Shown piece after piece: positions 17,869 through 27,035 of a DNA stretch of 64,000 nucleotides (the first letter of the stretch is position 1; every line of letters begins with the position of its first letter). A program made the position numbers and the translations under genes. The stretch is from an uncultured Bacteroidales bacterium (GTDB lineage: Bacteria; Bacteroidota; Bacteroidia; Bacteroidales; Muribaculaceae). Where the stretch lies: contig CACWNQ010000001.1 in the NCBI GenBank assembly GCA_902762385.1, positions 124,001-188,000 of the forward strand, written 5' to 3'. The notes under the pieces are model-generated. The model was not told where the DNA came from. It worked only from the letters and a program-made list of their open reading frames with translations, and ran no database searches.

Positions 17869-17876
17869 CAAAGATA
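17869..17876 (-). promoter_or_regulatory. -7 box TATCTTTG for the RNA methyltransferase
   Basis: A perfect minus-strand TAnnTTTG box that ends 20 bp before the ATG at 17848. It rules out the longer upstream start. Confidence 0.72.
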
Positions 17877-18095
17877 CAAATAATAAATTGGAGTCGCAAT
17901 TAATAAGCGAGAGAAGTTGACAATTGTGGTATTTTGTGAGTCGAAAGATTTGAGTATTAGTTTTTTATTTTTAACCATTTGATTTAAGTATAGGATGCTT
18001 AAAATATATTTTTATAAAAAACCTAAAAAAATGATGTCTATATAAATCTAAATTAGTAATTTCGTAGAGTTATTAATAATAAATCGTGTAATAAT

Positions 18096-19622
18096 ATGAA
18101 TAAACTGACAAAATTTTTCTTGACAGCTGCGATTGCATTATTTGCTTTGCCAAATCTTCATGCTGAACATCTCATTGTTATAGGTGCTAATGATACTCAT
18201 AGCCAGATAGAGCCAGCAAGTGATGGGTTGGGTGGTCTGTTCCGTCGTAGAGCTGCATTTGACGAGATTCGCCGTAATAATAAAAATGTAATAGCTGTAC
18301 ATGCTGGAGACGCAGTGCAAGGCACTCCCTATTTCTCTATGTTCAAGGGCGAAGTGGAGTATGCTGCTATCGACAGTTTGGGCTACGACATGGTAGTGAT
18401 GGGAAATCATGAATTTGACAACGGCATTGATGACCTTGCTTATTATTACAAAAAGATTAAGGCTGTTAAATTGTCGGCCAATTATGATTTCAGTAATACT
18501 CCTTTGTGTGGAGTAATGCAGCCCTATTGCATTAGGACAGTTGCTGGCAAGAAAATAGGTTTCTTTGGCATCAATGTTAACCCCAAGGGTCTCATTAGCG
18601 ATGATAAATATCGTGGAATGGAATACCTTAACAATGGTGATGTTGCTGAGGCCACAGCCAAATACTTGAAGGAAGTCCAGAAAGTTGACTTTACAATCAT
18701 GGTTTCACACATAGGTTATTATCCTGAAACCGTGGGCGAGGTTGGTGATTCGATTATTGCCAGTCGTTCACATTACATCGATATGATAGTGGGCGCTCAC
18801 ACTCACACCTTGCTTGAACCAGGTGATCCACGCACGATGGTTAAGAATGCCGATGGTAAAATTATTACCGTTGGTCAGAATGGTAAGTGGGGTAAGTATA
18901 TTTCGGTGTTTGACATTGATCTTGATGACTTTAGCGTGAAGTACAGCCAAGTTAAGCTTGACAAGTCGCTTGATGCAAAAGTCAACTATCCTGAGATGGA
19001 GAAGTGGATTGGTGGCTACAAGTTTAAAGTCGACAGTGTTATGAACAATGTGATTGGAACATCGGCAAGAGCAATGGGTGATGGTGATATTCCTTCTCAG
19101 AACTGGTTGTGTGATGCTGTTATGGAGATGCTTCCTGGTATAAGTGGCATCACAAATATTGATGGTGTTATTATGAATAAAGGTGGAATTCGTCAGCCGA
19201 TGCCTAAAGGCAACGTGAGTGAAGGACTAATTGGCTCAATGTTCCCATTTGACAACCGTTTTATGGTTGTAGAGATTTCTGGAAGTGACCTGCTTGAGGC
19301 GCTTCGCGTGATGGGCACCCGTGGTGGCGATGCTTTGAGCAAGGGATTCAAAGTTGAGTATGCTGGTAGTGATGCAAATACCCGCATTGTGTCGGCAAAG
19401 CTTAATGGCAAGAAAATTGACCCCAAAAAGACTTACAAGATTGGCTCAATCGACTATCTCGTAAATGGTGGCGATCACATGGAAGCTCTGGGTAAAGGTG
19501 CAATTCTATTTATCGACACAGTTCCTTATGGAAATCACATGAAGAACTATATCAAGTCACTTACACAGCAAGGCCGTGTGATTGATGCTAATGACGTGCC
19601 CAGAATGGTGGGTAAGAAATAA
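18096..19622 (+). CDS. secreted 5'-nucleotidase / metallophosphatase (UshA-like)
   Basis: A 508-residue periplasmic or surface nucleotidase that removes phosphate from nucleotides. A signal peptide (residues about 1-23, ending LHA) precedes a metallophosphatase domain with the metal motifs GANDTHSQ (near 29), HAGDAVQGTP (near 70), GNHEFDNG (near 107) and VGAHTHT. A 5'-nucleotidase C-terminal domain with IMNKGGIRQPM follows. Many Bacteroidota split these domains into two genes; here both are in one protein. No strong promoter consensus is seen; the closest is TAATTTCG near 18058. The GH3 fusion gene starts 51 bp later. Confidence 0.9.
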   Translation: MNKLTKFFLTAAIALFALPNLHAEHLIVIGANDTHSQIEPASDGLGGLFRRRAAFDEIRRNNKNVIAVHAGDAVQGTPYFSMFKGEVEYAAIDSLGYDMVVMGNHEFDNGIDDLAYYYKKIKAVKLSANYDFSNTPLCGVMQPYCIRTVAGKKIGFFGINVNPKGLISDDKYRGMEYLNNGDVAEATAKYLKEVQKVDFTIMVSHIGYYPETVGEVGDSIIASRSHYIDMIVGAHTHTLLEPGDPRTMVKNADGKIITVGQNGKWGKYISVFDIDLDDFSVKYSQVKLDKSLDAKVNYPEMEKWIGGYKFKVDSVMNNVIGTSARAMGDGDIPSQNWLCDAVMEMLPGISGITNIDGVIMNKGGIRQPMPKGNVSEGLIGSMFPFDNRFMVVEISGSDLLEALRVMGTRGGDALSKGFKVEYAGSDANTRIVSAKLNGKKIDPKKTYKIGSIDYLVNGGDHMEALGKGAILFIDTVPYGNHMKNYIKSLTQQGRVIDANDVPRMVGKK

Positions 19623-19673
19623 TACGCAAAAATAATACATAAAAAACACAATTTATTTAGATAAAATTCTAGA

Positions 19674-22670
19674 ATGATGAGAACTTCACATTCAAGATTA
19701 CTCTTAACAATGCTTGCTGTGCTGCTTATTGGCTCGCAGCAAGCATTGCCTGTTAATCCTTCAATCCTTAACCGTGTAGATGCCATTGCTCGCGAGAAGT
19801 GGGTAAATGATACATATGCCAATCTATCGCCTGCTGAACGCATAGCTCAAATCATTATCATGCCTATTAATCCAAGTGACGGCGACATTGTTAATGAACA
19901 AGTGAGAAAATATGTTGCCGACAACAAGGTGGGAGGTCTCATATTTGAGCGAAGCAACATAGCTACACAGGCTGGCATTACCAATTATGCCCAATCTCTT
20001 GCGTCGGTATCTCTAATGATAGCACTTGATGCTGAATGGGGGCTTTCGATGCGCCTCATCGATGCACCATCCTTTCCTCGAAATTTGAGTTTGGGTGGTG
20101 TTAGCAACGACAGGCTCATATATGAATACGGTAAAGAAGTGGCACGGGAATGCCGCTTAATGGGTGTTCATGTGAATTTTGCTCCAGTGCTTGATGTACT
20201 CGACAGGACAGGAGCGATCGTTGGCAATCGTTCGTTTGGATATAGTCCTGATGTGGTTGCCCGTAATGGTGTGGCTTTTGCCAAAGGACTTGAAGATGGT
20301 GGAGTTCTATCGACCGCAAAGCATTTTCCCGGTCATGGTTCTACAATTGCCGATTCTCACAAGGAACTTCCAATTATTGATAAGTCTCTCCAGGAGATGC
20401 AACTTTTCGACTTGATGCCATTCAAGAAATATATTGAAGCTGGACTTGGCGGCATGCTGACAGCCCATATAGATGTGAACTTTTTTGATGATGGTGTGAT
20501 GCCGTGTTCACTGTCTAAACAATGTGTTGATGGATTGTTGAAGAGCGACATGGGATTTGAGGGGTTGATTTTTACTGATGCCCTTCAAATGGAAGGAGCT
20601 AAGGCTGTAGAAGGCAATCCATGCGTTAATGCTATCTTGGCAGGTAATGACATCCTGCTCATGCCCGATGATGTGGATGCTAGCATTGAAGCTGTTACTC
20701 AGGCGATAGATCAAGGCATTATTAAATGGAGTGATATAGAGAAACGATGCAAGAAGATGTTGCGCTACAAATATGCTTTAGAAATAATCGATAGTGCCAA
20801 GAAACCAATAAACATTGATAATCTTGCTAGTGAAATCAACACTCAGTATGCTCAAGACCTCAACCGACGTCTTATTGCTGAAGCCGTGACTGTGGCTACT
20901 AATAAAAACGACTTGTTACCGCTTGTGAACAGGCAAAATGAGGTGCTGCCAGTGCTTACTTTGGGACTTGGCTCTGGCCCAGATAACATGTTCCAAAGGC
21001 GCTGTGCTAACTACGTGCCAACACATGCTTGCAATTCAGCGTTAGCCATGCAGGCTCTTAACAATTGCAAACGCGTGATTATTGCCATTAGCGATACTAG
21101 CTTAGTCGACGATGCTATAGTTGTCGCCAGCAAGCATAAAAATGCAGTTGTAGCAGTGCTTGATGACCCTGTGAATATGGAGAAATATGCTAATCTTATC
21201 ACTAATCGTGGTGTTGACGCTGTGGTTTTGGCCTATGGAAAGAGCGATGAGTGGCAAGATTATGCTGTGCAGACAATCTTCGGCGGAAATGCTGCACGTG
21301 GTGTGCTTCCTGTAACTGTAAAGTCACATGAAAACAATGTGGCCTTGCGTGCTGGCACGGGCGTGAAATATGAGGCGGTAAGATTGGGTTACACTTTGCC
21401 TATTGAGGTGGGATTTAAACCCGACTTGTTGCTTAAAATCGACTCGGTTTGTAATTATGGAATCGAACAAGGTGCTTTCCCCGGTTGTCAAGTGCTTGTG
21501 GCACGTCATGGCAAGATAGTGTGCAACCGTGCCTATGGCGAAATTGACTTCAACAGTGGTGTGCCTGTTACTGAAAATACTCTTTATGGTTTGGCGTCAG
21601 TATCGAAGGCCACTGGCACACTGAGTGGTATCATGAAGTTATATGATGACGGAAAATTCAAGCTTGACGAGCCTGCCAGTAAATATATTGCTGGTTTGAG
21701 GAATACCGACAAGAAGGATATAACCTTCAGACAGCTTCTTTATCATGAGACTGGTATGCAACCCTCGTTAAGCATGTGGGAAATGATGTTTGACCCTGAG
21801 ACTTATAGTGGTAAGCTCATAACAAATAAGCCCACAAGTACTAATACAATTAAGGTTATGAATAATGCCTATGGGCACAAAGACGCCAAGTTGCGTACCG
21901 ATATATTGGCAAGTGAACCGAGCAAGAGGTTCAACATTGCTATTGCCGAAGGTATTTATGGTGGCAAGGTAACTTATGACTCGGTCATGAATCGCATTTA
22001 CCATTCCAAGTTGCGACCTAATAAAAAGTATTGTTACAGTTGCTTGAACTTCTGCTTGCTTGCCGATGCATTGCAAAGCATTTCTCACAAGCAGCTTGAT
22101 GAATTTGTTGGTAGCAAGATTTTCGGCCCATTAGGCTCTTATCACACGATGTATCGCCCACTTAAAAAGTGTGCTCCAAATGATATTGCTTATACCGAAG
22201 TCGACACCTACTTGCGCAGGCAGCACATTCATGGTTACGTTCACGATGAGCTGGCTGCTTTCTCGGGAGGGGTTCAAGGTAATGCAGGCCTGTTCTCAAA
22301 TGCCAATGATCTGGCAAAGCTCTTTCAGATGTGGCTTAACGGAGGAAAATATGGACGTGAAACTTACTATAAGAAGAGTACCGTCAATCTTTTCCTCACA
22401 TCAAAGAGTCCTAACTCACATCGTGGATTAGGATTTGACAAACCCAATCCCGCCGACCAGGAGGCGTCGAGCACTTGTCCTGAGGCTACTGTCGAGACTG
22501 TGGGTCACACAGGTTTTACTGGCACATGCTACTGGATTGATCCTAAGAACGATATGATTTACATTTTCTTAAGCAACCGTGTGAGTCCTACTCGTGATAA
22601 TCCGGCATTTACTCGTGTGAGCGCTCGCTCTCACATTCACACAATTTTATATAATTCGCTCTTGAACTAA
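19674..22670 (+). CDS. secreted GH3 (NagZ-type) beta-hexosaminidase fused to class C beta-lactamase-like serine hydrolase
   Basis: A 998-residue fusion with an N-terminal signal peptide. Residues about 45-380 are a glycoside hydrolase family 3 domain of NagZ type: KHFPGHGSTIADSHKELP (near 215) carries the His-Asp general-acid pair and FTDALQMEGA (near 300) the nucleophile Asp. A linker follows, possibly with a GH3 C-terminal-like fold. From about 590 there is a penicillin-binding/serine hydrolase domain with SVSK as SxxK (near 642), YSCLNF in the tyrosine position and VGHTGFTGT in place of KTG. A likely role is trimming peptidoglycan or glycan fragments outside the cytoplasm. The second activity may be amidase or esterase; this is inference. 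Confidence 0.9.
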   Translation: MMRTSHSRLLLTMLAVLLIGSQQALPVNPSILNRVDAIAREKWVNDTYANLSPAERIAQIIIMPINPSDGDIVNEQVRKYVADNKVGGLIFERSNIATQAGITNYAQSLASVSLMIALDAEWGLSMRLIDAPSFPRNLSLGGVSNDRLIYEYGKEVARECRLMGVHVNFAPVLDVLDRTGAIVGNRSFGYSPDVVARNGVAFAKGLEDGGVLSTAKHFPGHGSTIADSHKELPIIDKSLQEMQLFDLMPFKKYIEAGLGGMLTAHIDVNFFDDGVMPCSLSKQCVDGLLKSDMGFEGLIFTDALQMEGAKAVEGNPCVNAILAGNDILLMPDDVDASIEAVTQAIDQGIIKWSDIEKRCKKMLRYKYALEIIDSAKKPINIDNLASEINTQYAQDLNRRLIAEAVTVATNKNDLLPLVNRQNEVLPVLTLGLGSGPDNMFQRRCANYVPTHACNSALAMQALNNCKRVIIAISDTSLVDDAIVVASKHKNAVVAVLDDPVNMEKYANLITNRGVDAVVLAYGKSDEWQDYAVQTIFGGNAARGVLPVTVKSHENNVALRAGTGVKYEAVRLGYTLPIEVGFKPDLLLKIDSVCNYGIEQGAFPGCQVLVARHGKIVCNRAYGEIDFNSGVPVTENTLYGLASVSKATGTLSGIMKLYDDGKFKLDEPASKYIAGLRNTDKKDITFRQLLYHETGMQPSLSMWEMMFDPETYSGKLITNKPTSTNTIKVMNNAYGHKDAKLRTDILASEPSKRFNIAIAEGIYGGKVTYDSVMNRIYHSKLRPNKKYCYSCLNFCLLADALQSISHKQLDEFVGSKIFGPLGSYHTMYRPLKKCAPNDIAYTEVDTYLRRQHIHGYVHDELAAFSGGVQGNAGLFSNANDLAKLFQMWLNGGKYGRETYYKKSTVNLFLTSKSPNSHRGLGFDKPNPADQEASSTCPEATVETVGHTGFTGTCYWIDPKNDMIYIFLSNRVSPTRDNPAFTRVSARSHIHTILYNSLLN

Positions 22671-22701
22671 TTGTAATTATTTTACGTAATATTTATAGGT
22701 T

Positions 22702-23781
22702 ATGAATAAGCATTTTTCATTAATTGTAGTTGCATTGTGCCTTCTTATGGTGTCGTGCTCTCAGGGATATAAGATAAACGTTAATTTTGCCGGAAATGAC
22801 TTTGATGGCAAGATGGCTTATCTCACCAACTATGATACTGGTGATACAATCGACAGTGCTTCGGTTACTGATAAAAACTTGCACTTTGAAGGCAATATTG
22901 ATTCGGCCTATTATGCTCGCCTGATTGTTGACGGAAATCGCTTTGGAATGATTGTGGAACCTGGTGAGATTAACGTGGAGTGGGGCGAAGCGATTATAGC
23001 AAAAGGAACTCCATTGAACGAGAAACTCAACGAGTTGGGCCAGCAGTTGGAGAGAATCGATGAGCAATGGGAAAAGATTGAGCTGGCGAGAGGGAGTGGC
23101 CAGTTGAGTGAAGAGCAGGCAAGCATGCACAGTGCTGAACTTGATGAGAAGCAGATGTCGCTTTTTTATAGCACCTACATTTCAAATAAAGACAATGCTT
23201 TGGGCCCATGGGCTTTTACCAATTATCTAATTTACAAGCAGTTCACAAAAGCTGGGCTCGACTCTATTCTTAACACAGCACCAAGCAGTTATCGTGGCTA
23301 CAAGCGTGTGATAAAAGCGCAGAGCGATGCCGCAGCAATTGAGAGCACAGCTGCAGGCAAGAAATTTACCGATTTCACAATGACTACACCTGAAGGGAAA
23401 GTGCAGAGACTGAGTGACTTTGTGGGTGCCGATGGTAACTTCACGGTTATTGACTTCTGGGCAAGCTGGTGTGGGCCTTGCCGAGCTGAGATTAAGGGCT
23501 CACTCAAAAAGATTTATGAGAAGTACAATGGCAAGGGCCTGGACGTGATAGGTGTGGCAGTGTGGGATAACCCCGATGACACCAAGGCAGCTATTGAGCA
23601 ACTCTCAATTCCATGGCGCGTGATGATCGACAACCATTATACTACTGTGCCCACCGACCTCTATGGCGTAGCTGGCATTCCACACATCATGGTTCTTGAC
23701 CCCGATGGCATTATAATTTCTCGTGGGCTTCAAGGTGAGCCTCTTGAGCAATATATCGACCATGTAATGACTGGCAAGTGA
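22702..23781 (+). CDS. TlpA-like thioredoxin lipoprotein with DUF4369 N-terminus
   Basis: A 359-residue lipoprotein. The lipobox is LLMVSC (Cys near 19). A DUF4369-type beta domain (about 24-110) is followed by a helical linker and a C-terminal thioredoxin domain with WASWCGPCRAEI (near 250-261) and the cis-Pro segment GVAGIPHIMV. Such proteins reduce disulfides in periplasmic partners. The ATG is 31 bp after the GH3 fusion, so it may be co-transcribed with 18096-22670. Its in vivo partner is unknown. Confidence 0.9.
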   Translation: MNKHFSLIVVALCLLMVSCSQGYKINVNFAGNDFDGKMAYLTNYDTGDTIDSASVTDKNLHFEGNIDSAYYARLIVDGNRFGMIVEPGEINVEWGEAIIAKGTPLNEKLNELGQQLERIDEQWEKIELARGSGQLSEEQASMHSAELDEKQMSLFYSTYISNKDNALGPWAFTNYLIYKQFTKAGLDSILNTAPSSYRGYKRVIKAQSDAAAIESTAAGKKFTDFTMTTPEGKVQRLSDFVGADGNFTVIDFWASWCGPCRAEIKGSLKKIYEKYNGKGLDVIGVAVWDNPDDTKAAIEQLSIPWRVMIDNHYTTVPTDLYGVAGIPHIMVLDPDGIIISRGLQGEPLEQYIDHVMTGK

Positions 23782-23893
23782 TTTCCTGCTTTGGGGTGGC
23801 ATTAAGGGCGCCTGACTGTAGCCCCATGAACTGTCATCATTATTTTAGGATTGAAAATTCAATAAAAATGTTGTTGGTTAAGAGTAAATTAAT

Positions 23894-23901
23894 TAATTTT
23901 G
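23894..23901 (+). promoter_or_regulatory. possible -7 box TAATTTTG upstream of the Cys-rich lipoprotein
   Basis: TAATTTTG with TTGG near 23874. Transcription from here would cross the inverted repeat element at 23915-23994 before reaching the gene at 24101, giving a leader of about 190 nt. Confidence 0.4.
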
Positions 23902-23914
23902 CACCTGTTTTAGA

Positions 23915-23994
23915 AAATTAGTGCAAACCGAGTGAAATACAAAATGAAAGACGAAGTTTTTCATTTTTGTTTCCGAGGTGCCGCCTAATTTATC
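23915..23994 (-). repeat. interspersed promoter-bearing repeat, copy 1 (minus orientation)
   Basis: About 80 bp almost identical in reverse complement to the units at 53120-53280. On the minus strand it runs from GGATAAATTAGGC through CTCGGAAAC and ACTTCGTCTTTCATTTTG to CTCGGTTTGCACTAATTTT. It contains a hairpin of AAAATGAAA and TTTCATTTT (23941-23967, 9-nt loop). Its -7 box is degraded (TAATTTTC), unlike the downstream copies. It lies in the 319-bp gap between the TlpA-like and Cys-rich lipoprotein genes; nothing else clear is in that gap except the plus-strand box at 23894. Confidence 0.85.
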
Positions 23995-24100
23995 CAAAAT
24001 GGTCATGCAAGGCGTGTGTGTCTTCATGTGCCCATTTACATATAGTATTACCACATGATTCTACCGTCAATTATTTTTAAACATAAACGAGACTATAGAA

Positions 24101-24898
24101 ATGAAGAAATTTATTTATCTTTTAGCGCTGGCGATGGTGTTCGTTAATTATTCTTGTGCTTCACTGGCCTCCTTATTTGGTGGAAATGGCGTGTGCAACT
24201 GCAGTTGTGCCGCTTGCGTGAATTGCACCGGCAAGCATCGACATGTGCTCTCGAGTGAAGAACTGGCGCAGTTGCAACTAGCCCAGTCGACACTCAGCGA
24301 CCAGCAGGCTAGGCGCAAGGCCGAGCTCGACTCACTGCTCAATATGGATTATACTATCGTGCACTATGATGTGCCCGATCCCACAATCCACATTCCTTTC
24401 TCTTGGGATGATAATGAAGTGATTACCGAGTCAAGAGATTCTCTCGATGCACTATTTAATAAGTCGAAAGCAACAACTGGTGGCGACATTCAGTATGTGC
24501 ACAAGGGCATTAACACTAGCTACAAGGAGAACGATGTGTACTTCTATTTCAACACTAAGGATGGTGTTCCTCAACCATTAAGAATGGTGGTACACTTCTA
24601 TGCCGACGACCCAATCGAGTTCAATACTCTCAAGATGCAGCTTGAGCGATTTAAATATGAGTTTGAGCCAACCAAAGTTCATCGCTCAACTGAAGGTCAG
24701 TTCTATGTTGAGAACTTTGATCAGGCTCTCGATGGCACTTGCCGCGACTTCGTTGCCGGACTAGCAAAATGTGAATTTGGTAACATACTGCTGCACAGCA
24801 AGGGCGGTGTGAGCCATCGCATTTATCTCACCGACAAGCAACTCAAGCACTTCCGCGACACTTATAAGCTATATCGCTTAATGGGTGGTAAGCTCTAA
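24101..24898 (+). CDS. Cys-rich putative lipoprotein of unknown function
   Basis: A 265-residue exported protein that I do not recognise. The N-terminal signal (about 1-18) ends in NYSC, an imperfect lipobox. Directly after it lies a dense cysteine cluster, CNCSCAACVNC (near residues 33-43), with further His, Lys and Arg in GKHRHVL. A helical segment (about 50-80) and a mixed alpha/beta C-terminal domain follow, with KGINTSYKENDVYFYFNT and DKQLKHFRDTYKLYRL. The Cys cluster could bind a metal or form disulfides; the neighbouring TlpA-like thiol protein makes this worth noting, but function is unknown. Confidence 0.65.
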   Translation: MKKFIYLLALAMVFVNYSCASLASLFGGNGVCNCSCAACVNCTGKHRHVLSSEELAQLQLAQSTLSDQQARRKAELDSLLNMDYTIVHYDVPDPTIHIPFSWDDNEVITESRDSLDALFNKSKATTGGDIQYVHKGINTSYKENDVYFYFNTKDGVPQPLRMVVHFYADDPIEFNTLKMQLERFKYEFEPTKVHRSTEGQFYVENFDQALDGTCRDFVAGLAKCEFGNILLHSKGGVSHRIYLTDKQLKHFRDTYKLYRLMGGKL

Positions 24899-24926
24899 GA
24901 ATAAAGATATATTTTTATTAATAAAA

Positions 24927-24967
24927 AAAGGCAACGGGGAACCATCATAATGGTCCTCGTTGTCTTT
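24927..24967 (+). terminator. terminator hairpin after the Cys-rich lipoprotein gene
   Basis: The core stem ACCAT/ATGGT extends through mismatched GGGG/CCTC to GGCAAC/GTTGTC, with A-rich sequence before and TTTC after. It may act in both directions. The heptamer array begins next to it. Confidence 0.65.
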
Positions 24968-24968
24968 C

Positions 24969-25185
24969 TGAGTTGTGAGTTATGAGTTATGAGTTATGAG
25001 TTGTGAGTTATGAGTTGTGAGTTATGAGTTATGAGTTGTGAGTTATGAGTTGTGAGTTATGAGTTATGAGTTATGAGTTATGAGTTGTGAGTTGTGAGTT
25101 ATGAGTTGTGAGTTATGAGTTGTGAGTTGTGAGTTATGAGTTGTGAGTTGTGAGTTATGAGTTGTGAGTTATGAGTTGTGAGTTG
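24969..25185. repeat. heptanucleotide tandem array, 31 copies of TGAGTTR
   Basis: Exactly 217 bp made of 31 uninterrupted heptamers, each TGAGTTA or TGAGTTG; only the last base varies. There are no insertions or deletions. It fills most of the 372-bp gap between the Cys-rich lipoprotein gene and ettA; the rest is a terminator hairpin before it and the ettA promoter after it. Three more copies of the same heptamer occur at 53589-53609. Confidence 0.98.
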
Positions 25186-25215
25186 GCAATTGATGTTTTT
25201 TCCAGATAAATTTAT

Positions 25216-25223
25216 TATATTTG
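25216..25223 (+). promoter_or_regulatory. -7 box TATATTTG before ettA
   Basis: TATATTTG fits TAnnTTTG and lies 47 bp before the ettA ATG and 30 bp after the heptamer array. The array occupies the upstream region where regulators or the polymerase alpha subunits would touch DNA. Confidence 0.65.
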
Positions 25224-25270
25224 TGGTTTGAAAATAAAACATGTTTATTAACTATATATAATTCATTCTT

Positions 25271-26968
25271 ATGGCAGCAGTCGACGACAAGAAAATCATC
25301 TTCTCGATGGTGGGGGTGAGCAAGACAATTCAGCAAAATCAGAAGCAGATTCTAAAGAACATATACCTATCATTTTTCTATGGGGCCAAAATTGGTATAA
25401 TTGGTTTGAATGGAGCTGGTAAGTCTACATTGATGAAAATAATTGCTGGTATTGAAAAGCAATATCAAGGCGAAGTGGTTTTTGCTCCAGGCTACAGTGT
25501 GGGTTATCTGCCCCAGGACCCTCAACTCGACCCCAAAAAGACAGTGAAAGAAGTTGTGCAAGAAGGGGTGCAGCATGTGGTTGATGCTCTTAAGGAGTAT
25601 GAGGAGATAAATCAGAAGTTTGGTTTACCTGAATACTATGAGAGTGAGGATAAAATGAATGAGCTTTTTGCTCGCCAAGCTGAGTTACAAGATGTCATTG
25701 ATGCTACTGATGCATGGAATCTTGACAGCCGCTTGGAACGCGCTATGGATGCTTTGAGGTGTCCTGAAGGCGATCAACTTACCGAGCACTTGAGTGGTGG
25801 TGAGCGTCGTCGCGTGGCTTTGTGCCGACTGTTGCTTCAGAAACCCGATGTGCTGCTGCTTGATGAGCCTACCAACCACCTTGATGCAGAGTCGATTGAT
25901 TGGCTTGAACAGCATCTCCAGCAGTATGAGGGCACAGTGATAGCTGTTACCCACGACCGTTATTTCCTTGACCATGTGGCAGGATGGATTCTTGAACTCG
26001 ACCGTGGTGAGGGCATTCCTTGGCGTGGTAATTACAGCAGTTGGTTAGAGCAGAAGACTCAGCGACTTGCTCAAGAGGAAAAGACCGAAAGTAAGCGCCG
26101 TAAGACCTTGCAGCGTGAGCTTGAATGGGTGCGTATGGCTCCTAAAGCTCGTCAAGCCAAGGGTAAGGCTCGCTTAAACAGTTATGACAAACTGCTTAAC
26201 GAAAGTGTGAAAGAGAAAGAGGAGAAACTTGAGATATTCATACCTAATGGACCTCGATTGGGCAACAAGGTAATTGAGGCACAACATGTGGCAAAAGCCT
26301 TTGGCGAAAAGTTGCTCTTTGATGACCTCAATTTCATGTTGCCTCCCAATGGCATTGTGGGAGTAATTGGTCCTAATGGTGCAGGAAAGACAACACTGTT
26401 CAGGCTTATCATGGGATTAGAGAAACCCGATAGTGGCACTTTCGAAGTGGGTGAAACGGTTAAGGCCGTATATGTCGACCAACAGCACACCAGCATCGAT
26501 CCTGAAAAGACCGTCTATGAGGTAATATCGGGTGGCGTGGAGCTGCTGCGCATGGGTGGCCGTGACGTGAATGCCCGAGCTTACTTGTCACGCTTCAATT
26601 TTTCAGGAGTTGACCAGCAGAAGAAATGCGGTGTGTTAAGTGGTGGTGAGCGAAACCGATTGCAATTAGCTCTTGCCCTGAAAGAAGAAGGCAATGTGTT
26701 GCTCCTTGATGAGCCAACCAATGATATCGATGTCAATACCTTGCGAGCTCTTGAGGAAGGTCTTGACAACTTTGCTGGTTGTGCTGTGGTAATCAGTCAT
26801 GACCGTTGGTTCCTCGACCGCATTTGTACGCATATTCTTGCCTTTGAGGGCGACAGCAATGTTTTCTTCTTTGAGGGTTCTTATACCGAATATGAAGAAA
26901 ACAAACTCAAGCGTCTGGGAAAAGAAGAACCAACACGTGTGCGCTATCGTAAACTGACTACCGACTAA
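25271..26968 (+). CDS. ettA: energy-dependent translational throttle protein EttA (ABC-F)
   Basis: A 565-residue ABC-F ATPase with two ABC domains and no membrane segments. Domain 1 has Walker A GLNGAGKST (near 47), signature LSGGERRRVALC and Walker B VLLLDEPTNHLD. Domain 2 has GPNGAGKTT (near 369), LSGGERNRLQLA and LLLDEPTNDID. The charged linker between domains and the overall length match EttA, which binds the ribosomal E site and gates the first elongation steps according to energy state. It is monocistronic, behind its own promoter. Confidence 0.94.
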   Translation: MAAVDDKKIIFSMVGVSKTIQQNQKQILKNIYLSFFYGAKIGIIGLNGAGKSTLMKIIAGIEKQYQGEVVFAPGYSVGYLPQDPQLDPKKTVKEVVQEGVQHVVDALKEYEEINQKFGLPEYYESEDKMNELFARQAELQDVIDATDAWNLDSRLERAMDALRCPEGDQLTEHLSGGERRRVALCRLLLQKPDVLLLDEPTNHLDAESIDWLEQHLQQYEGTVIAVTHDRYFLDHVAGWILELDRGEGIPWRGNYSSWLEQKTQRLAQEEKTESKRRKTLQRELEWVRMAPKARQAKGKARLNSYDKLLNESVKEKEEKLEIFIPNGPRLGNKVIEAQHVAKAFGEKLLFDDLNFMLPPNGIVGVIGPNGAGKTTLFRLIMGLEKPDSGTFEVGETVKAVYVDQQHTSIDPEKTVYEVISGGVELLRMGGRDVNARAYLSRFNFSGVDQQKKCGVLSGGERNRLQLALALKEEGNVLLLDEPTNDIDVNTLRALEEGLDNFAGCAVVISHDRWFLDRICTHILAFEGDSNVFFFEGSYTEYEENKLKRLGKEEPTRVRYRKLTTD

Positions 26969-27035
26969 ATAAATTGAATTAAAATGTGATTTTTTCCAGC
27001 TTGTTGCGTCTAATGAATAAAAACACTACAAGATT

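Noticed and set aside
17849-17899. Upstream extension of the RNA methyltransferase
   Set aside because: A promoter box lies within it, so the extension would be untranscribed.
24969-25185. CRISPR array
   Set aside because: Units are 7-bp direct tandem repeats with no spacers.
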